Origin: Candidatus Colwellbacteria bacterium RIFCSPLOWO2_01_FULL_48_10 | Lineage (GTDB): Bacteria; Patescibacteriota; Minisyncoccia; UBA6257; Colwellbacteraceae | Direction of reading: 5' to 3' | Length of the DNA: 8,026 bases | NCBI GenBank assembly: GCA_001817755.1 | Contig: MHIY01000034.1 | Span: forward strand, 19,855-27,880 | Part shown: positions 5,425 to 8,026 of the stretch, piece after piece | Layout: the number at the start of each line of letters is the position of its first letter | Numbering within the stretch: the stretch's first letter is position 1 | Position numbers and translations under genes: made by a program | Notes under the pieces: model-generated | The model's input: only the letters and a program-made list of their open reading frames with translations | Databases searched by the model: none | What the model was told of the DNA's origin: nothing

Positions 5425-6498
5425 CTAGAAAACGGGCGGTTTAGGCTCGGTTGGCGCTGCTATCGGGTTCGCGGACGAATTATCTGGCATTACGGGCAGT
5501 TCGTTCTTAACGGACTCGGGTGATTGGGTCAGAACTGGCTCGGACGGCGAAGCGGTGGGCGCAACAACGGGAAGAATAGATTCAGGCGCCTTTTCTGAGC
5601 TTGGGAGCGCAGGAACAGAAACCGCAGGCTTATTCCTGAACGCCGACCAGAAATAGCCTATTCCCAAAATAGCTGGTATGCCAAAAGCCAGCTTCCACCA
5701 TGACAGGGCGTCGGACAGTATGGAACCTAGGATTATGCCGAGGATAAAAAATGAACCGCCGTAGATGAACACTTTAGTAACTGGCAGAGTCAGGAACTTC
5801 TCGGCCATCATGCCGGGGACGAAAACGATTGCCAACAAGAAAACCGCCAAAACGCCATTCCATATAAAACTTTTGAATATCTCGCTGGAGGTGGGAATCG
5901 GTTTTATGTCGGCAGGTACGGCAGGCCCAAGCTCCTGGACAAAGTCGCTTTTATCTTCCGCCGTCTCGGTTTTGGGAACGGAAACCGGAGTGTTTACCAC
6001 CGGCTTCGGAGCGACCGCCAGCGTATATGAAGCGCCAACACCGGGTTTTGTTACATCTGTACCGCTTCCATCGTTTGCAAGTATCTGACTTTCAGAAAAA
6101 GCGAGCGCCGCTGCTCCGAGCGACTTCACGGTAAAGGTTATCTCGATGAGCTTCCCAGTAGTCCCCTGGAAACCAGAGCCCAGATTGACGCCCTCAAAGG
6201 TAACCGTTCCGTTCTGGTTCGAGAAAGCCGGTTCCTTAGGGAAAAAGTTGGCGACTGAACCATCTTTCGAGATGGAAACCGCATTCAGTTTGTCTTTGGG
6301 AAAGGTAATGGTGGCGGAAAAAGAATTTACGGATTCGTTCGGACTGGAAACAAAAACGGTAGCCTTAATGGTCGTGTGGAAAGAACCGGAAGCCGGAAAA
6401 ATGAAAAGACTGGCCGCTTGCGCGGTTTGGACAAACGAAATAAAGAGGCTGGCAGCGAAAATAAATTGAGCGGTCTTCCGCAAAGTGTTTTTAAGCAT
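5425..6498 (-). CDS. Membrane-anchored cohesin-domain protein
   Basis: The product has 357 residues. A Sec signal peptide ends A-Q-A28. Residues 29-162 read as a cohesin domain: ASLFIFPASGSF at the start, VNSFSATITFP with KDKLNAVSIS, GTVTFEGVNLGSG, the GTTGKLIEITFTVKSLG strand, and closing SQILANDGSGTDV. Cohesins are beta-sandwich modules that bind dockerins. A Pro/Thr linker (163-208) leads to three membrane helices (about 211-231, 243-261, 268-287) and a Pro/Ser/Glu-rich tail (290-357). The cohesin would face outward and the helices fix it in the membrane. The gene just upstream, 7 bases away, encodes a dockerin, which strongly supports a cognate pair. No Shine-Dalgarno precedes the ATG, so coupling to the upstream stop is likely. 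The cohesin call is from the strand pattern; related carbohydrate-binding folds are the main alternative. Confidence 0.85.
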   Translation of the reverse strand: MLKNTLRKTAQFIFAASLFISFVQTAQAASLFIFPASGSFHTTIKATVFVSSPNESVNSFSATITFPKDKLNAVSISKDGSVANFFPKEPAFSNQNGTVTFEGVNLGSGFQGTTGKLIEITFTVKSLGAAALAFSESQILANDGSGTDVTKPGVGASYTLAVAPKPVVNTPVSVPKTETAEDKSDFVQELGPAVPADIKPIPTSSEIFKSFIWNGVLAVFLLAIVFVPGMMAEKFLTLPVTKVFIYGGSFFILGIILGSILSDALSWWKLAFGIPAILGIGYFWSAFRNKPAVSVPALPSSEKAPESILPVVAPTASPSEPVLTQSPESVKNELPVMPDNSSANPIAAPTEPKPPVF

Positions 6499-6505
6499 GT
6501 ATTTG

Positions 6506-7180
6506 TTACTTCGTATAATAGAACGCCATGATCGAGAAATCCACCAAATTAATCTTGCCGTCGTTGTTTAAAATAGTTTTTTCGCGCTCCTGAACAAGCG
6601 CATTGGTTATCGGCTTACGGTACCAGAAGGCGGCAATCGAGAAATCGGTAAGCGTTACCTTGCAGTCTCCGCTGATGTCCCCCTTCACGATACAAGATGC
6701 GGGAGAAGTAGATGAAGCTGGTGAAACTGGATCAATAGGCGTAGATGACGGAGGCGAAGAACCTCCTCCCCCACCGCCTCCGCCACCACCTCCCGATGAA
6801 CCGCCACCCGAAGAAGAACCACAAACAGTCATCGAAGGAGTGATTACAACTGTCCTTGTGCCCGAAACAACTAATTCAGAAAAGCTTGAGCCGCAGGTGT
6901 AGGCGATGCTTGCGTTATTGTTCAACTCAAACTTGTTCGCGGAACGGATGGTAAGCGTGTCTGGCGAAGTGATCGAGACAATTACCGTGGTCGAGCCGGT
7001 CGCAACCGAATCCGCCGACGAGCCGGCAACGATCGTGAGCGTCTGGCTGGTCAGGGCAACATTAGTGTCGGACGAGTAGCCCGCCTGCCCAGCCTCCGCC
7101 ACAAAGCCAAACAGCCCGACTTGAAGGGCTGTAAGGACAGCAACTGAAATGCTTAATATTTTTTTGTTTGCCGCCATCAT
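6506..7180 (-). CDS. Secreted dockerin-domain protein
   Basis: The product has 224 residues. A signal peptide ends about A30 (V-A-E-A). Residues 35-120 form a Ser/Thr-rich, beta-predicted domain with two cysteines (C96, C120). A Gly/Ser/Pro linker (121-162), including eleven consecutive glycines, leads to a C-terminal dockerin. Its first repeat, GDISGDCKVTLTDFSIAAFW, has Asp168, Ser170, Asp172 and Asp179 at loop positions 1, 3, 5 and 12. The second, NNDGKINLVDFSIMAFYY, keeps Asn205, Asp207 and Asp214 but has Ile203 where the first calcium-binding Asp is expected. Dockerins bind cohesins in a calcium-dependent way, and the next gene encodes one. The gene starts 9 bases after the tail-fibre-like gene and ends 7 bases before the cohesin gene, so all three form one operon. 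A second ATG directly after the first (7177) is an equally good start. The role of the N-terminal domain is unknown. Confidence 0.85.
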   Translation of the reverse strand: MMAANKKILSISVAVLTALQVGLFGFVAEAGQAGYSSDTNVALTSQTLTIVAGSSADSVATGSTTVIVSITSPDTLTIRSANKFELNNNASIAYTCGSSFSELVVSGTRTVVITPSMTVCGSSSGGGSSGGGGGGGGGGGSSPPSSTPIDPVSPASSTSPASCIVKGDISGDCKVTLTDFSIAAFWYRKPITNALVQEREKTILNNDGKINLVDFSIMAFYYTK

Positions 7181-7189
7181 AAATGGTTT

Positions 7190-8026
7190 TTACAATTCGA
7201 CAATTGACATGCTTACGTCCCTAACTCTTGCAGTTCCGCCCGTTATTGCTCCAAATTCAAGGTCTACCCAATAAGCAGTAGTAATAGCTAGATTCGGCAC
7301 AATCGCATTGACCGAAAATGGAACTCTTCCTGGAATGAAAGTAACGCCGATACCGGTAGCATCGCCATTTACATATTTTTGTAACGTTCCGGCAGTTGTT
7401 CCGGTCAAAGCTGCTCCATTAGCAGGGGCAGTGCCAGTTCCATACCTGATCCTTACCTGAGTGCCATTACCAGCGCCGCTATTATCCATATCGCCTGAAA
7501 TGATGATGAGGACTTGCCCGCTATTCGCAGGAGTTATCGAACCCGCCAAACCCAACATAACTCCAGTTGTACTTGTCGTCGACGACTTATCCGCCGGTTC
7601 TAATTGGTTTTTGGTAATAGTGCTAGATACAAAACCCGTTCCATTGGATCTCAGGTAATTACCCGCAGAACCAGCGGCGGAAATACCAGTCCCGCCTCTT
7701 GCAGACGAAAGAATACCAGACCAGCCAAGCGTGTGATCAGTACCGGATGAAACTATGGTTACATTAGTATCATTCACAAAAGTCTGTGTCGCGCCCGTGA
7801 GACCATTCAAGGAAGTGATGCCCGTACCAGCCAAAGCCTGCGAGACCCAGGTCGTCCCATTTGATGTCAAAACGTTTCCAGATGTGCCGGGAGTAACAAA
7901 CGTGGGTGAAGAAATTCCATTGCCAAGAATAACTCCATTCGCAGTTAGAGTTGCTAATCCGGTTCCGCCGCGGGCGACATCTATCGCCGTGCCATTCCAA
8001 ACGCCGCTTGTGATTGTTCCCACGCC
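7190..8026 (-). CDS. Tail-fibre-like repetitive surface protein (5' end outside window)
   Basis: The last 278 residues of a longer protein are present; the frame is open at the right edge and the GTG near it is an internal valine codon. The sequence has the short Gly/Thr/Asn-rich repeats of phage tail fibres and CPR surface proteins: SGVWNGTAIDVARGGTG, then SGNVLTSNGTTWVS, ITSLNGLTGATQTFV, a second ARGGTG (109-114) and AGNYLRSNGTGFVS (121-134). After about residue 145 a non-repetitive C-terminal domain begins (SGQVLIIISGDMD, TQVRIRYGTG, YWVDLEFG), probably a beta-sandwich or receptor-binding tip. Such repeats form trimeric beta-helical shafts in phage fibres. With no other phage gene in view and dockerin and cohesin genes directly downstream, a cell-surface fibre or adhesin is more likely than a prophage gene. 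The length and N-terminal anchor cannot be judged. Confidence 0.8.
   Translation of the reverse strand, partial: GVGTITSGVWNGTAIDVARGGTGLATLTANGVILGNGISSPTFVTPGTSGNVLTSNGTTWVSQALAGTGITSLNGLTGATQTFVNDTNVTIVSSGTDHTLGWSGILSSARGGTGISAAGSAGNYLRSNGTGFVSSTITKNQLEPADKSSTTSTTGVMLGLAGSITPANSGQVLIIISGDMDNSGAGNGTQVRIRYGTGTAPANGAALTGTTAGTLQKYVNGDATGIGVTFIPGRVPFSVNAIVPNLAITTAYWVDLEFGAITGGTARVRDVSMSIVEL

Noticed and set aside
6603..6902. Plus-strand frame with a polyproline run
   Set aside because: It is the antisense shadow of the Gly-rich linker in the dockerin gene; the minus frame has a signal peptide, linker and dockerin.
8021..8023. GTG at 8023 as the start of the tail-fibre-like protein
   Set aside because: The frame stays open to the edge (Gly-Val-Gly-Thr-Ile) and the GTG lies within a recognisable repeat, so it is an internal codon.

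Overview
The window looks like part of a Candidate Phyla Radiation (Patescibacteria, probably Parcubacteria) genome. This is inferred from the gene mix, not from a marker gene: a secreted hydrolase with a lamin-tail domain, a dockerin and cohesin pair, repeats of the phage tail-fibre type, and a lone PaaX/Cas2-like regulator without CRISPR. Ribosome-binding sites are almost absent and several promoters sit so close to the start codon that the mRNAs should be leaderless. TGA is not read through in any gene, so the standard code fits.

Layout, left to right. (1) 1-4038, minus strand: a two-gene operon. A multi-span membrane protein with an outward calcium-loop tail (4038-2920) is followed after 6 bases by a very large secreted protein (2913 to beyond the left edge) with an N-terminal alpha/beta-hydrolase domain, coiled coil, Gly/Ser linker, lamin-tail domain and fibronectin-like region. 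(2) 4039-5424: a regulatory island with three small transcription units. These are a 33-residue membrane peptide (minus), a PaaX-like regulator with a Cas2-like domain (plus) and a 52-residue membrane protein (minus). The regulator gene lies between two perfect 34-bp palindromes that share outer arms and core but differ by matched changes in the middle of each arm. (3) 5425-8026, minus strand: a three-gene operon of surface proteins, namely a tail-fibre-like protein (5' end beyond the right edge), a secreted dockerin protein and a membrane-anchored cohesin protein.

How they may work together: the right-hand operon reads as a minimal cohesin-dockerin attachment system, in which the secreted dockerin protein docks on the membrane-held cohesin, perhaps carrying or neighbouring the fibre-like protein. 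The left-hand operon adds a secreted hydrolase and a membrane partner. The PaaX/Cas2-like gene is probably autoregulated, since one palindrome covers its -35 region and abuts its -10 box. The palindrome-bounded unit 4471-5148 is the strongest candidate for something undescribed.
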